A stretch of DNA of 64,000 nt. Origin: Zhengella mangrovi (lineage in GTDB: Bacteria > Pseudomonadota > Alphaproteobacteria > Rhizobiales > Rhizobiaceae). Position 1 is the stretch's first letter, and each line of letters begins with the position of its first letter. The DNA lies in the NCBI RefSeq assembly GCF_002727065.1, contig NZ_PDVP01000003.1, positions 186,001 through 250,000 on the forward strand, written 5' to 3'. Of the stretch, positions 37,864 to 46,746 are shown piece by piece. The notes beneath the pieces are model-generated. The model was not told where the DNA came from and searched no databases. It saw nothing but the letters and a program-made list of their open reading frames with translations. The position numbers and the translations under genes were made by a program.

Positions 37864-39618
37864 TCAGAGCTCTGGGAGCACGTTGGAAATCCACCGGCAC
37901 TGGTAGGGCGCCAGCACGATTTCCCCGTGCGGCTCCTCCACTGGTTCGCCGCTGAGCAGATCGACCCAGGGCTCGTTCTCGATCAGGTTGATGCGGTCCA
38001 GCGGAACCACCTGTTCGCGCGCCGTGACGTTGTGGATGGCAAAGATCGACTGGGTGCGGTCTCCACTCTGGCGCCAGATTGCGAAGATGCCAGGCCCGAA
38101 ATCCATCGTCATCTGGGTCGCGTTGGGGTGAAACGCCCGCTGGCGCGTCCGCACCGCAAGGCGACGGAGCATCTCGCCATAGACCCGCGCCGTATCGGAT
38201 TGCGGATCCGAGAGACGTTCTTCCAGTTCGGGATAGTTCCACTGGTGGCGGTTGATGGACCGGTTGTGTCCGGTCCGTTCCACCCGGTCCAGGTCATTGG
38301 GCGTCGCGAGCAGGGAATGGATGTAGATGCCCGGGATGCCCTCCAGGGCCATCATGATCGTCTGGGATGCCATGAAGCGCTCGAACCGCATCTCCGCCCC
38401 ACCCGGACCCGCCAGCATCGCATCCCATAGCGATACGTTGATCTCGTAAGGCCGGACGGACCCGTCCGGCATCGCCCGCATGGACACGAGCCCGCCGATG
38501 CCGCGGATCGCCTCGATCATCCTGTTAAGTTGATCGTCCGTCAGGAACCCCTCCGCGGCCCGCACACCGATGCCGTCGTGGCTGGCCGTGAAGTTGAAAT
38601 AGAAGGAGCCGGCCGGCGACGGCGGCATCCGCCGTTGCCAGCGGGTCAGCACCGAGGCATCCCCCGTCAGCAGCGCATGCAGGGCAAGCGGCGGCAGCGG
38701 AAAATTGTAGATCCCGTGCGCTTCGTTCCGGTTGCCGAAATAGGACAGGTTCTCGCGGTTGGGGACATTGGTCTCGGTGATCAGAACCATCGGTTCGCGG
38801 GAATAGTCAGCAAGCGTGCGCATCAGCCGGATGATCTCGTGTGTCTGCGGCAGGTGGATGCAGGTCGTCCCGATCTCCTTCCAGATGAAGGCGACGGCGT
38901 CCAGGCGGATCGTGGTGATGCCCTTGTCGAGAAACAACCGCAGAATGCGGATGAACTCCAGGAGGAGGTCGGGATTGGAGAAATCGAGGTCCACCTGGTC
39001 ATGGCTGAAGGTGCACCAGACATTCTTCACGCCATGGGCTGTTTCGACCTCCCGCAAAAGGCTTTGCGGCCGCGGCCGCACCACCTGGCTGAGATCGGTC
39101 GCGGGATCGACCTCGATGAAATAGGCCCGCCCCGGTTCCTGGTCCTGACGGTACTGGATGAACCACGGATGCAGGCTGGAGACATGGTTGAGCACGAGGT
39201 CGGCCATCAGCTTGTGATGCCCCGAGATGCCCGTGAGATGATGCCAGTCGCCGACGTCGCCATTCACTTTCGTGTAGTCGACCACGGCAAATCCGTCGTC
39301 GGACGTCCAGGGAAAGAAGGGCAGCACGTGGACCGAGTTGATGGCTGACCCTAGGTGATGGGTCAGGAAATCGTCGAGCAGCGTCAGAGGCGTGTTCTCA
39401 CCGTCCACCAGCGTATTGCCGTAGGTTATCAGCACGGCATCGCTTTCCGACCAGACCGGCGCGTTGAGCCGCCGGCGCATCGGGCGGCAAAGATCGTCCC
39501 GATCGCCGGGCCAGAAGGCATCGAGTACCGCTTCGGTCAAGGCGGCATGATCGGCCTGCGGGTAGATGAATTCGAGATGCGCTTCGAGCCGTGAGCGCAG
39601 GCGATCGGGAAAAGGCAT
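37864..39618 (-). CDS. GH13_18 sugar phosphorylase, probable glucosylglycerate phosphorylase
   Basis: Sucrose phosphorylase-like GH13 enzyme of 584 residues. VHVLPFFPWTSDDGFAVVDY (97-116) is typical of subfamily 18. The nucleophile Asp is D240 in TTIRLDAVAFIW, the acid/base Glu is E282 in ITETNVPN, and NFTASHDGIGV carries the third carboxylate. Subfamily 18 includes sucrose, sucrose-6-phosphate and glucosylglycerate phosphorylases. Neighbouring gpgS-type synthase and phosphatase genes favour glucosylglycerate, so it would recycle the solute to glucose 1-phosphate and glycerate. Confidence 0.8.
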   Translation of the reverse strand: MPFPDRLRSRLEAHLEFIYPQADHAALTEAVLDAFWPGDRDDLCRPMRRRLNAPVWSESDAVLITYGNTLVDGENTPLTLLDDFLTHHLGSAINSVHVLPFFPWTSDDGFAVVDYTKVNGDVGDWHHLTGISGHHKLMADLVLNHVSSLHPWFIQYRQDQEPGRAYFIEVDPATDLSQVVRPRPQSLLREVETAHGVKNVWCTFSHDQVDLDFSNPDLLLEFIRILRLFLDKGITTIRLDAVAFIWKEIGTTCIHLPQTHEIIRLMRTLADYSREPMVLITETNVPNRENLSYFGNRNEAHGIYNFPLPPLALHALLTGDASVLTRWQRRMPPSPAGSFYFNFTASHDGIGVRAAEGFLTDDQLNRMIEAIRGIGGLVSMRAMPDGSVRPYEINVSLWDAMLAGPGGAEMRFERFMASQTIMMALEGIPGIYIHSLLATPNDLDRVERTGHNRSINRHQWNYPELEERLSDPQSDTARVYGEMLRRLAVRTRQRAFHPNATQMTMDFGPGIFAIWRQSGDRTQSIFAIHNVTAREQVVPLDRINLIENEPWVDLLSGEPVEEPHGEIVLAPYQCRWISNVLPEL

Positions 39619-39724
39619 GCGGCTGGATCCCTCGGTGATTGCGTTCTGCTCAAAACTTAAGCGAAATTACCCGCCGATGAAAAGATGCGCAGTTCGGATT
39701 TCACCAATGCACGGCCGGCGGACG

Positions 39725-40060
39725 TCAGGCCGGCGCCGGCGTGTCGTCCTCGTCCGGGCTGTCCGGGTCCACGAGACGCGTGGCGCGCCATTGGGTCAAT
39801 TGGTCATTGATGGCATCGGCCGTGAAGTGACGGGCGCTTTCCTTGTCATATCCGGCGTCGCGCAGGTCGTCATAATCGGTATAGCGATGCCGCACGTGGG
39901 CGACAGTCGCCAGCCAGACGGCAATCGCCGGCGGCAGGTCGCGCATGTGGCGCGCCGATGCGGCCGCGCGAATCGCTTCGATATCGGCATAGGGCGCCAT
40001 CGGAAGAAGTGCGGTCAACGACTTGGCAATGGCGCGCTGACGGCCCGTGCGTGCAGCCAT
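39725..40060 (-). CDS. DUF2293 family protein
   Basis: A basic 111-residue protein of unknown function. It looks like a DUF2293 member (LPPAIAVWLATVAHVRHRYTDY is the recognisable block), followed by HFTADAINDQLTQW and an acidic Pro/Asp tail. No catalytic motif was found. Its ATG overlaps the trmO stop (TGATG), so it is cotranscribed with that tRNA modification gene. Confidence 0.75.
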   Translation of the reverse strand: MAARTGRQRAIAKSLTALLPMAPYADIEAIRAAASARHMRDLPPAIAVWLATVAHVRHRYTDYDDLRDAGYDKESARHFTADAINDQLTQWRATRLVDPDSPDEDDTPAPA

Positions 40061-40569
40061 CAGGCGGACGATCCCGCCCGCCCGGTGTCGGCATCGGGAA
40101 TGGCGTCGATGGCAGGGATGTAAGGCTTGATGTCGACCACCGGCGTTCCATCGAGCACGTCGATTGCCTCGAGATCGATCACGCCCATTGCAGCGTCGAA
40201 ACCGGTGACGCGGACGACATGCAATCCGATCGGGTTCGGTCGCGCCGGGGATCGCAGGGCAAACACGCCCTTTGCCGATGCCGCGTGCCGCGGATGTTGG
40301 ACGATCAGGTTGCGCGGCGAATGATTGAGCCACGACAGGATGACGAGATGGCTCGTCGTTTCCAGGCCGGCAAGACCATCGCGATAGGAAGGTTCAATGA
40401 TCAGGCGTGCCGGCTTTCCGGCTTCCCGCGCCCGGGTCATGTTGCGCGGACAGGTATCGCGATCCGTCCACGGCGTCTCCAGGTGGCCGATGAAGACCAC
40501 GTGCCCCTGCCCGGCAGCGGCGGCCGGATCAAAGGGAAGGCTCTTCTCGCCTTCTCGCTGTTCAAACAT
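40060..40569 (-). CDS. trmO: tRNA (N6-threonylcarbamoyladenosine37-N6)-methyltransferase TrmO
   Basis: TsaA/VirR-like SAM-binding beta-barrel protein, 169 residues. The motifs FALRSPARPNPIGLHVVRV and LDGTPVVDIKPYIP are diagnostic; IGHLETPW lies near the N-terminus. It should methylate t6A37 in tRNA. I chose the ATG at 40569 because the AAGGG sequence is 6 bases upstream of it but abuts the alternative ATG at 40575. Confidence 0.87.
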   Translation of the reverse strand: MFEQREGEKSLPFDPAAAAGQGHVVFIGHLETPWTDRDTCPRNMTRAREAGKPARLIIEPSYRDGLAGLETTSHLVILSWLNHSPRNLIVQHPRHAASAKGVFALRSPARPNPIGLHVVRVTGFDAAMGVIDLEAIDVLDGTPVVDIKPYIPAIDAIPDADTGRAGSSA

Positions 40570-40662
40570 GCTCATCCCTTTTTGCTGACGACGGAAACGA
40601 CGCAGGCGGGCGAAAAAATGACGCTTCGAAGCTATTCCGCTTGTATCGTCGACAAAAATGAC

Positions 40663-40684
40663 ATAAACATATCTTTATATCTTT
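40663..40684. promoter_or_regulatory. AT-rich repeats upstream of the ArsR-methyltransferase/metF genes
   Basis: ATATCTTT occurs twice in tandem at 40669-40684, and ATAAA (40663-40667) with TTTAT (40674-40678) form an inverted repeat. The block ends 14 bases before the regulator ATG, where ArsR-family autoregulation commonly acts. Such AT-rich sites resemble ArsR/SmtB-type operators in general; use here is inferred. Confidence 0.45.
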
Positions 40685-40698
40685 CTCCGGAGTGCCCA

Positions 40699-41715
40699 AT
40701 GCTCAACCGCACGAACCTGTCCCTGCCCAGTCTGGTTGATACACTCAAGGCCGCCGCCGAATCCAGCCGCCTGCGGATTCTGGCGCTTTTGTCGCGCGGC
40801 AACCTGACCGTTTCGGACATGACGGAAATCCTGAACCAGTCGCAGCCGCGGGTGTCACGCCACCTCAAGCTGCTCATGGAAGCGGGACTTGTCGAACGCT
40901 ACCAGGAAGGGTCCTGGGCCTGGTTCCGGCTGGCCGACACGGGAAGGGCCAATGACCTTGTTGAACTGCTTGTTGCGCGGCTCGATCCCTCCGACCCGCA
41001 GATCGAACGCGACAACGAACGCCGGTCGACCGTCAAGGCACGCCTGCGAGACCGGGCCGCGGATTATTTCGCCCGCAACGCCGGCGAATGGGACGAATTG
41101 CGCAGGCTCCATGCGCCCGACCGGGCCGTGGAAGAAGCGCTCGTCGAACGCGTCGGGTCCACGCCGGTGCAGACCATGCTCGATATCGGTACGGGTACCG
41201 GGCGAATGCTGGAGTTGTTTGCGCCCATCTACCTTCGCGCCACCGGGATCGACGCGTCCCGGGAAATGCTGTCGGTCGCCCGCGCCAATCTCGACAATGC
41301 CGGCGTCATGCATGCCCAGGTGCGCCTCGGGGACATCCTGGCCCTCCCCGTCGAACGGGAAAATTTCGACCTGATCACCATTCATCAGGTTCTGCACTAT
41401 CTCGACGATCCGGGTCTGGCGATTGCCGAGGCTGCTCGCGCGCTGCGTCCGGGAGGCCGGATCGTCATCGTCGACTTCGCGCCCCACACGCTCGATTTCC
41501 TGCGGGACGATCACCACCACATCCGCATGGGCTTCTCCGACGAACAGATCGGCGACTGGTTCGATGCCGCGGGCCTCGACATGACCTCGGCGACCGAAGT
41601 CGCCGCGCCCGACGGCAAGCCGGACAAACTCACCGTCAAGCTGTGGATCGGCCATGACCGCCGGACCCAGATTGCCGACGAAATTGCAACACCGACCTCA
41701 TCGGAGCTCGCCTGA
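40699..41715 (+). CDS. ArsR-family regulator fused to a SAM-dependent methyltransferase domain
   Basis: A 338-residue protein. An N-terminal ArsR winged helix (about 10-90; SDMTEILNQSQPRVSRHLKLL is the recognition helix region) is joined to a class I methyltransferase domain (about 120-330). The SAM loop is LDIGTGTGRMLELF. No metal-binding cysteine motif of classic ArsR is seen. It lies one base before metF, so it probably senses SAM or S-adenosylhomocysteine and controls methionine or folate genes, as proposed for SahR-type regulators. GGAG precedes the ATG at 40699. Confidence 0.88.
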   Translation: MLNRTNLSLPSLVDTLKAAAESSRLRILALLSRGNLTVSDMTEILNQSQPRVSRHLKLLMEAGLVERYQEGSWAWFRLADTGRANDLVELLVARLDPSDPQIERDNERRSTVKARLRDRAADYFARNAGEWDELRRLHAPDRAVEEALVERVGSTPVQTMLDIGTGTGRMLELFAPIYLRATGIDASREMLSVARANLDNAGVMHAQVRLGDILALPVERENFDLITIHQVLHYLDDPGLAIAEAARALRPGGRIVIVDFAPHTLDFLRDDHHHIRMGFSDEQIGDWFDAAGLDMTSATEVAAPDGKPDKLTVKLWIGHDRRTQIADEIATPTSSELA

Positions 41716-41716
41716 C

Positions 41717-42634
41717 ATGGCTTCCCCCCGCTTCACCCGCACCCCTGGCTCCGGCCAGCCGCTCAGTGTTTCTTTCGAGTTCTTCCCGCCGAAGAACGAG
41801 AAGATGGCCGAACGCCTTTGGGAGACCGTCCAGCGCCTGGCGCCGCTGGCACCGGATTTCGTGTCCGTCACCTATGGTGCAGGGGGGTCGACGCGGGAAC
41901 GCTCACTCGACGCGGTCCGGCGGATCATTGCAGAAACCGACCTGGATGTGGCCGCCCACCTGACCTGCGTGGATGCCACCCGCGAAGAGGTCGATACGGT
42001 GATCGACGAATTCGTTGCCTCCGGCGTGCGTCGCTTCGTGGCGCTACGCGGTGACCCGGCAGACGGCGTCGGCGCGCAGTTCAAGCCCTTTCCCGGCGGA
42101 TACGTCAACGGGGCTGATCTCGTCGGCGGCTTGCATGCCAAGGGCGATTTCGAGGTCTATGTCTCGGCCTACCCGGAGAAACATCCTGAAAGCCCGGATT
42201 TCGCCACCGACATCGAGATGCTGAAGCGCAAGGTTGAAAACGGCGCGACGAAGGCGATTACCCAGTTCTTCTTCGACAACGACAACTATGAACGCTACGT
42301 CGAACGCGCCAGGCGGGCCGGCATCTACATCCCGATCGTGCCTGGCATCCTGCCCGTGCATGCGTTCACGCAGGTCGCCAGCTTTGCCGGCCGCTGCGGT
42401 GCCAGCATCCCGCAATGGCTCGCCGACCGGTTCGAAGGACTTGAAGACGATCCCCAGACCCACCAGTTGGTCGCCGCCGCCGTTGCCGCCGAGCAGGTTC
42501 TCGACCTGATGGAGCGTGGCGTCGATGACTTTCACTTCTACACCATGAACAAGCCGGACCTGGTCTTCGCCGTCTGCCACCTCATCGGCATCCGCGCGAA
42601 CAAGCCGGATGAACCCGGAGCGAAGGCCGCCTGA
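41717..42634 (+). CDS. metF: Methylenetetrahydrofolate reductase
   Basis: FAD-dependent reduction of 5,10-methylene-THF to 5-methyl-THF for methionine synthesis. TIM-barrel of 305 residues with FEFFPPKNEKMAERLWETV (active-site Glu), FVSVTYGAGGSTRERS, AHLTCVDATREEVD, VALRGDPADG and TQFFFDNDNYERYVERAR. I chose the ATG at 41717, one base after the ArsR-methyltransferase stop (TGAC ATG), so translation is coupled. Confidence 0.96.
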   Translation: MASPRFTRTPGSGQPLSVSFEFFPPKNEKMAERLWETVQRLAPLAPDFVSVTYGAGGSTRERSLDAVRRIIAETDLDVAAHLTCVDATREEVDTVIDEFVASGVRRFVALRGDPADGVGAQFKPFPGGYVNGADLVGGLHAKGDFEVYVSAYPEKHPESPDFATDIEMLKRKVENGATKAITQFFFDNDNYERYVERARRAGIYIPIVPGILPVHAFTQVASFAGRCGASIPQWLADRFEGLEDDPQTHQLVAAAVAAEQVLDLMERGVDDFHFYTMNKPDLVFAVCHLIGIRANKPDEPGAKAA

Positions 42635-42651
42635 CGCAGGCAATGAAAAGC

Positions 42652-42684
42652 GGCGATGGCCGGAGTTTGCCTCCGGCCATCGCC
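42652..42684. terminator. Strong hairpin terminator after metF, usable from both sides
   Basis: GGCGATGGCCGGAG (42652-42665) pairs perfectly with CTCCGGCCATCGCC (42671-42684) across a 5-base loop. It lies 18 bases after the metF stop and 53 bases after the minus-strand peptide gene. The T run is weak on the plus strand (TTGTCATT). Confidence 0.8.
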
Positions 42685-42736
42685 TTGTCATTCAATCCCA
42701 TTTATCAGGAAGCCAGCCTCAAGGCCTTGTATTCAC

Positions 42737-42823
42737 TCAGGGAACAACCCCGATCACAAGCAGGCCGATAAAGGCGAACGCAGCAAAAAACACGAGCGCA
42801 TTGAGAGAACGTGTCAGTCCCAT
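42737..42823 (-). CDS. 28-residue membrane peptide (small ORF)
   Basis: Starts MGLTRSLNALVFF and continues as a single hydrophobic helix ending GVVP, 28 residues in all, with two positive charges near the N-terminus and none after. What makes it credible is a perfect AGGAGG ribosome binding site 8 bases upstream of the ATG. It is transcribed toward metF in the 387-base gap between metF and an amidase gene. I know no family for it; small membrane peptides of this shape often regulate or stabilise a membrane partner, but nothing here shows one. Confidence 0.6.
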   Translation of the reverse strand: MGLTRSLNALVFFAAFAFIGLLVIGVVP

Positions 42824-43021
42824 TGCGATGTCCTCCTGTTTGTTTGACCAGTCTGAATCTAGCTGCTTGACAACTCCGGACAAGAAAATTCGTTGCTGCA
42901 TCGCGGCAACAATGGGGAAAAACATCACTGACCGCACGGTCAAGTTGCTGTAAATACGCGGGGATCGCGAAACGCGCCTGGACCGAAAATAAATCGATTG
43001 ACAACCGCCGAATGGCCGCAC

Positions 43022-44269
43022 TCAAAAAAGGCTCTCGGCCCGTTTTCCGGCCGACAGCAACTGCTTGTCACGGCCGAACCGCGCGACCATCTGCACCCCC
43101 AGGGGCAGGCCCTCGGCCGTGGTGAATCCCGGGATGTTCAGACAGGGATTGCCGGTCAGCGTCCACAGTTTGTTGAACTTCGGATCGCCGGTCGCCTCGA
43201 GGCCGCGTGGCGCCGCTCCCGGCGCCGAAGGGGTCAGGAGCACATCGACATGCTCGAACAGTTCGGTCGCGGCCTTGCGCGCCCGCCTTGCCGTGGACCG
43301 CGCGCGATCATAGTCGGCCGCGGGGGTGGCCGCTCCCCTGTCCAGGCAGGCCAGAAGCTTCGGCGAAAGCCGGTCGCGGACATGGGCATGTTCCCAAGCC
43401 ATGGCCCGGGCAGCCTCGTGATCCTGTATGACCGAATGAGCCTGACGTGCCTCGGCAAGGATGTCCGGCTCCGCCATTTCGATCACCGCCGCGCCGGCAT
43501 GTTCCAGCCGGACGGCCGCCTCTTCCACCGCTTCGCGCATCAGCGGATCTGCCTCGTTCCAGATCGAGGTCCGGTAGAGACCGATTCGCAACTGGTCCGG
43601 CTGCACCGGTGCCGCGGACAGGTCGCGCTCCAGGATGGCACCGGCCAGAAAGGCGACGTCGTCTGCCGATGCCGCGAAGAAACCGGTCGTGTCCAGCGTC
43701 CATGAAAAGGTTTTCATGCCCGTCGCGGGAGCCAGCCGGAAGCTTGGCTTGTAGCCTGCGACACCGCAGAAGGCTGCCGGCCGGATGACGGACCCCCCGG
43801 TCTGCGTGCCGAGCGCCGCCGGGACCATGCCCGCGGCGACCGCTGCCGCGGACCCGGAGGACGATCCGCCGGGCGTGTGAGCCGGGTCATGCGGGTTTAC
43901 CGTCGGGCCGGGCTGGAAAAAGGCAAATTCGGTGGTGACGGTCTTGCCGACGACCGTTGCACCCGCCTTGCGCGCCATGGCGACAATGGCCGCATCGGAA
44001 CGGGGCTGCCAGCCGGCATAGATCGGCGAACCGTATTCCGTCGGCAGGTCGGCCGTGTCGAAGATATCTTTCACGCCGAGTGCGATGCCGGCGAGCGGCC
44101 CTTTCGATCCGGCGGATTCTGCCAGGAGGGTGTCGCGGTCGGCAAGGCAGGCAAAGGCGTGGATCGCACCGTCCCGCGCCGCGATGGCATCGAGGCTTTC
44201 GCCGATCGCCCCCTGCGCCGTTTTCCTGCCCGATGTCACCGCATTGACGATCTCGCGAACCGATAGCAT
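43022..44269 (-). CDS. Amidase signature family hydrolase
   Basis: A 415-residue serine amidase. The Ser-cisSer-Lys triad is visible: Lys in GVKDIFDTADLPTEYG, cis-Ser in TPGGSSSGSAAAVAAG and the nucleophile Ser in GTQTGGSVIRPAAFCG. It is not GatA by context, since no gatB or gatC is nearby. The natural amide substrate is unknown. It is followed on the same strand after 198 bases by the 28-residue peptide gene and is preceded by the EamA exporter gene. Confidence 0.9.
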   Translation of the reverse strand: MLSVREIVNAVTSGRKTAQGAIGESLDAIAARDGAIHAFACLADRDTLLAESAGSKGPLAGIALGVKDIFDTADLPTEYGSPIYAGWQPRSDAAIVAMARKAGATVVGKTVTTEFAFFQPGPTVNPHDPAHTPGGSSSGSAAAVAAGMVPAALGTQTGGSVIRPAAFCGVAGYKPSFRLAPATGMKTFSWTLDTTGFFAASADDVAFLAGAILERDLSAAPVQPDQLRIGLYRTSIWNEADPLMREAVEEAAVRLEHAGAAVIEMAEPDILAEARQAHSVIQDHEAARAMAWEHAHVRDRLSPKLLACLDRGAATPAADYDRARSTARRARKAATELFEHVDVLLTPSAPGAAPRGLEATGDPKFNKLWTLTGNPCLNIPGFTTAEGLPLGVQMVARFGRDKQLLSAGKRAESLF

Positions 44270-44303
44270 GGCTTATACCCTCCCCCTTCCGGAAACCGGT
44301 AAC

Positions 44304-45275
44304 CTATCGCCGTGAAACGAGCCTCCCGTCAATGGTCACGAGACCTGCTGCAATGAGCCCGAGGCCTGCCAGTTCCAGGATATCCGGTTGCTCCCCCAGG
44401 AAGGCGATGCCGAGAACAAGCGCGGAAGCCGGAACGATGAGCGTGACGAGCGATGCATTCGTGGCGCCCGCCGCCGCGATGATCCGGAAATAGAGGATAT
44501 AGGCAAAGGCGGTCGATACAAACGCGAGCGCCGCCACCGCGGCCCAGGCGCGCATGCTGATCGCGGTCAGGTGGATAGCCGCGGCGGGGCGTCCGCCCGT
44601 CCAGTCGAAGAAGCTCGTCCAGTGAATCGCACTGGAGGAGGTCAGCAGCACGATGACCAGCATGATCGCCGCCGATGACGTCAGTTGTCCCGCGGCCAAA
44701 TGAGCCGGCGCCATGCCCCGCAGGCGCCGTGCGAACAGCGCGGCCAGCGCATAGGAGACGGTCGCCCCCAGGATGGCGAACTTCGGCCAAGCCGGTCCGT
44801 CCAGGTGTCCGGCCACGGAAGGCCCGACGATAACCGCTGCCCCGCCAATGCCCAGACCGATCCCGACGAGTTTGTTGACGGTCAGCTTTTCGTCCGCGGT
44901 CAGCAGTTGCGCGGCGATCGCCGTCCAGAAGGGCGTCGTGGCGTTGATGATCGAGGCCAGCCCCGCGCCAAGCACCGTCTGGCCGGTGAAGATCAGCGAA
45001 AAGGGAATCACGTTGTTGAGAACCGAGAGGATCACCAGGTTGATGGCCATGCGGCGGTTCAGGCGCAGTGGATTGCCGGTCGCGGCAAGGAAGACATGCA
45101 GGGCCAGCGCAGCCAGCAGGACACGGAAGAAAACCAGGTCAAGCGGATGGAATTCCGCCACGGCGATCCGGCCGAAGAAGAATGCGCCGCCCCAGATCGC
45201 GCCGAGCAGGATGAGTTCGCCCCAGGTGCGCCCGTTCATCCGCGGGGAATGCAATGGTATTGCGGCTGACGTCAT
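44304..45275 (-). CDS. EamA-domain (DMT superfamily) exporter
   Basis: Drug/metabolite transporter-type membrane protein of 323 residues with two EamA repeats and about ten membrane segments. GAIWGGAFFFGRIAVAEFHPLD opens the first repeat. The ATG at 45275 is chosen for its GGAG site; the frame opens at 45407 without support. Substrate unknown. It is divergent from the decarboxylase gene across 137 bases. Confidence 0.88.
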   Translation of the reverse strand: MTSAAIPLHSPRMNGRTWGELILLGAIWGGAFFFGRIAVAEFHPLDLVFFRVLLAALALHVFLAATGNPLRLNRRMAINLVILSVLNNVIPFSLIFTGQTVLGAGLASIINATTPFWTAIAAQLLTADEKLTVNKLVGIGLGIGGAAVIVGPSVAGHLDGPAWPKFAILGATVSYALAALFARRLRGMAPAHLAAGQLTSSAAIMLVIVLLTSSSAIHWTSFFDWTGGRPAAAIHLTAISMRAWAAVAALAFVSTAFAYILYFRIIAAAGATNASLVTLIVPASALVLGIAFLGEQPDILELAGLGLIAAGLVTIDGRLVSRR

Positions 45276-45412
45276 GTCCGGCTCCGTTCTCTTCTCACCC
45301 GCGTTGATGGCAGTCTTGTGCCTCGCCTGCCACCCGGAACTTGCTGCTTGGCTCTTGTACCGGCCCCGAGGATTGGTAGGCTCCCCACCACGCGCAGAAA
45401 GGAACATGGCCC

Positions 45413-46633
45413 ATGCAGACGTTCAGCACAGCCCGTGAAGCAGCCTTGGAATTGCGGCCGGATGTCCCGGTCTATTGCTTCCGGCCCGACGTGTTGAAGG
45501 CCGACGCCGCGAATTTCATGCGCCTTTTTCCGGGCCGAACCGCCTATGCGGTCAAGACGAATGGCGAGGACATGGTCCTGAAGACCTTGGTCGAGGCCGG
45601 CATCGATTGCTTCGATGTCGCGTCACCGGCAGAGATCAGGGCCGTGCGCGCGGTCTCGCACGACGCGGAAATGCTTTACATGCACCCCGTCAAGGCACAG
45701 TCGGACATTCGCCTGGCGCTCGAGGATTTCCGGATTCGGGTCCTGTCTGTCGACCATGAAGACGAGATCGCCAAGGTGACGCGGATCGTTCGCGCCCTCG
45801 ACATCGCCCCCGGCGATATCACGATCTTCGTTCGCCTCCAGACAAAGGGCCACGCCGCCTACGAGCTGTCGAAAAAGTTCGGCGCGGCGCCCGCCCATGC
45901 CGTGGAACTGCTCCAGCGCCTGAACCGCATGGGCTACAAGGTTGGCCTCTGCTTTCACGTCGGCAGCCAGATCGAGGATCCAGACACCTACGAGCGTGCG
46001 TTGCGCTCCGCCGACTGGGTGCGCAATCGCGCTGGCGTTCCCCTCGCCGGCCTGGACGTTGGCGGCGGCTTTCCCGCCGAATATGGCCACGACCCGCGCC
46101 GCAAGGCCCCAGACATGCCCTCGCTGCAGGAACTGATGGCACGGCTCAACGACGACATCCGCGAATGGGAGTTCAATGAACTTCCGCTGGTGGCAGAGCC
46201 GGGCCGCGTCATCGTCGCGCGTGCCTTTTCGCTGATCGTGCGCGTGCTCATGCGAAAGGGCCGCCGCCTCTACATCAACGACGGCATCTGGGCATCCCTG
46301 TCCGACAGCTGGACGGGCAAGATCACGCTGCCGGCGCGCTTCATCCCGGATCCGGCCATCCGTCACCGCAACGGCGATGCGGCCAGCATCGTGCCTTTCA
46401 AGGTCTGCGGCGCGACCTGCGACAGCGTTGACATCCTGTCCCGCCCCTTCTGGCTGCCGGAAACGGTGGATACTGGCGACTGGATCGAGATCGGCCATAT
46501 CGGCGCCTATTCCCTGTCCTTGCGCACCCGTTTCAACGGCTTCTATCCGGATACCTTCGTCGAGGTTCAGGAACCCTTTGATTCCGGTGTCGCGCCGGAA
46601 GGGTTCGCCAGTCTCGAGACCATGGCGGATTGA
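45413..46633 (+). CDS. Ornithine/lysine decarboxylase, fold type III
   Basis: Eukaryotic-type PLP decarboxylase of 406 residues for polyamine synthesis. PLP-binding lysine K48 lies in YAVKTNG. FHVGSQIEDP, LDVGGGFPAEYG, AEPGRVIVARAF and the C-terminal active-site Cys in VCGATCDSVDIL are in place. Ornithine versus lysine preference cannot be read. AAAGGA lies about 9 bases upstream of the ATG at 45413; another ATG at 45406 is out of frame. Confidence 0.92.
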   Translation: MQTFSTAREAALELRPDVPVYCFRPDVLKADAANFMRLFPGRTAYAVKTNGEDMVLKTLVEAGIDCFDVASPAEIRAVRAVSHDAEMLYMHPVKAQSDIRLALEDFRIRVLSVDHEDEIAKVTRIVRALDIAPGDITIFVRLQTKGHAAYELSKKFGAAPAHAVELLQRLNRMGYKVGLCFHVGSQIEDPDTYERALRSADWVRNRAGVPLAGLDVGGGFPAEYGHDPRRKAPDMPSLQELMARLNDDIREWEFNELPLVAEPGRVIVARAFSLIVRVLMRKGRRLYINDGIWASLSDSWTGKITLPARFIPDPAIRHRNGDAASIVPFKVCGATCDSVDILSRPFWLPETVDTGDWIEIGHIGAYSLSLRTRFNGFYPDTFVEVQEPFDSGVAPEGFASLETMAD

Positions 46634-46746
46634 TCCGGTCCCCGCAGCGTCAATCGGACGCCTTGCCGAACGACCGGCAGGCGGTATCTTCATGACAAGG
46701 CTGTCCGTCGTGACGACGGCAGGCCGAAGAGCGAAGGAGGCGCAGA

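Noticed and set aside
40576-40698. A possible SAM riboswitch upstream of the ArsR-methyltransferase and metF genes.
   Set aside because: The 123-base leader shows no SAM-I, SAM-II or SAM/SAH aptamer core or pseudoknot that I can recognise; the AT-rich repeats fit a protein operator better.
43022-44269. GatA subunit of the amidotransferase for Gln-tRNA.
   Set aside because: Triad motifs are shared by all amidase signature enzymes, length is below typical GatA and no gatB or gatC gene is nearby.
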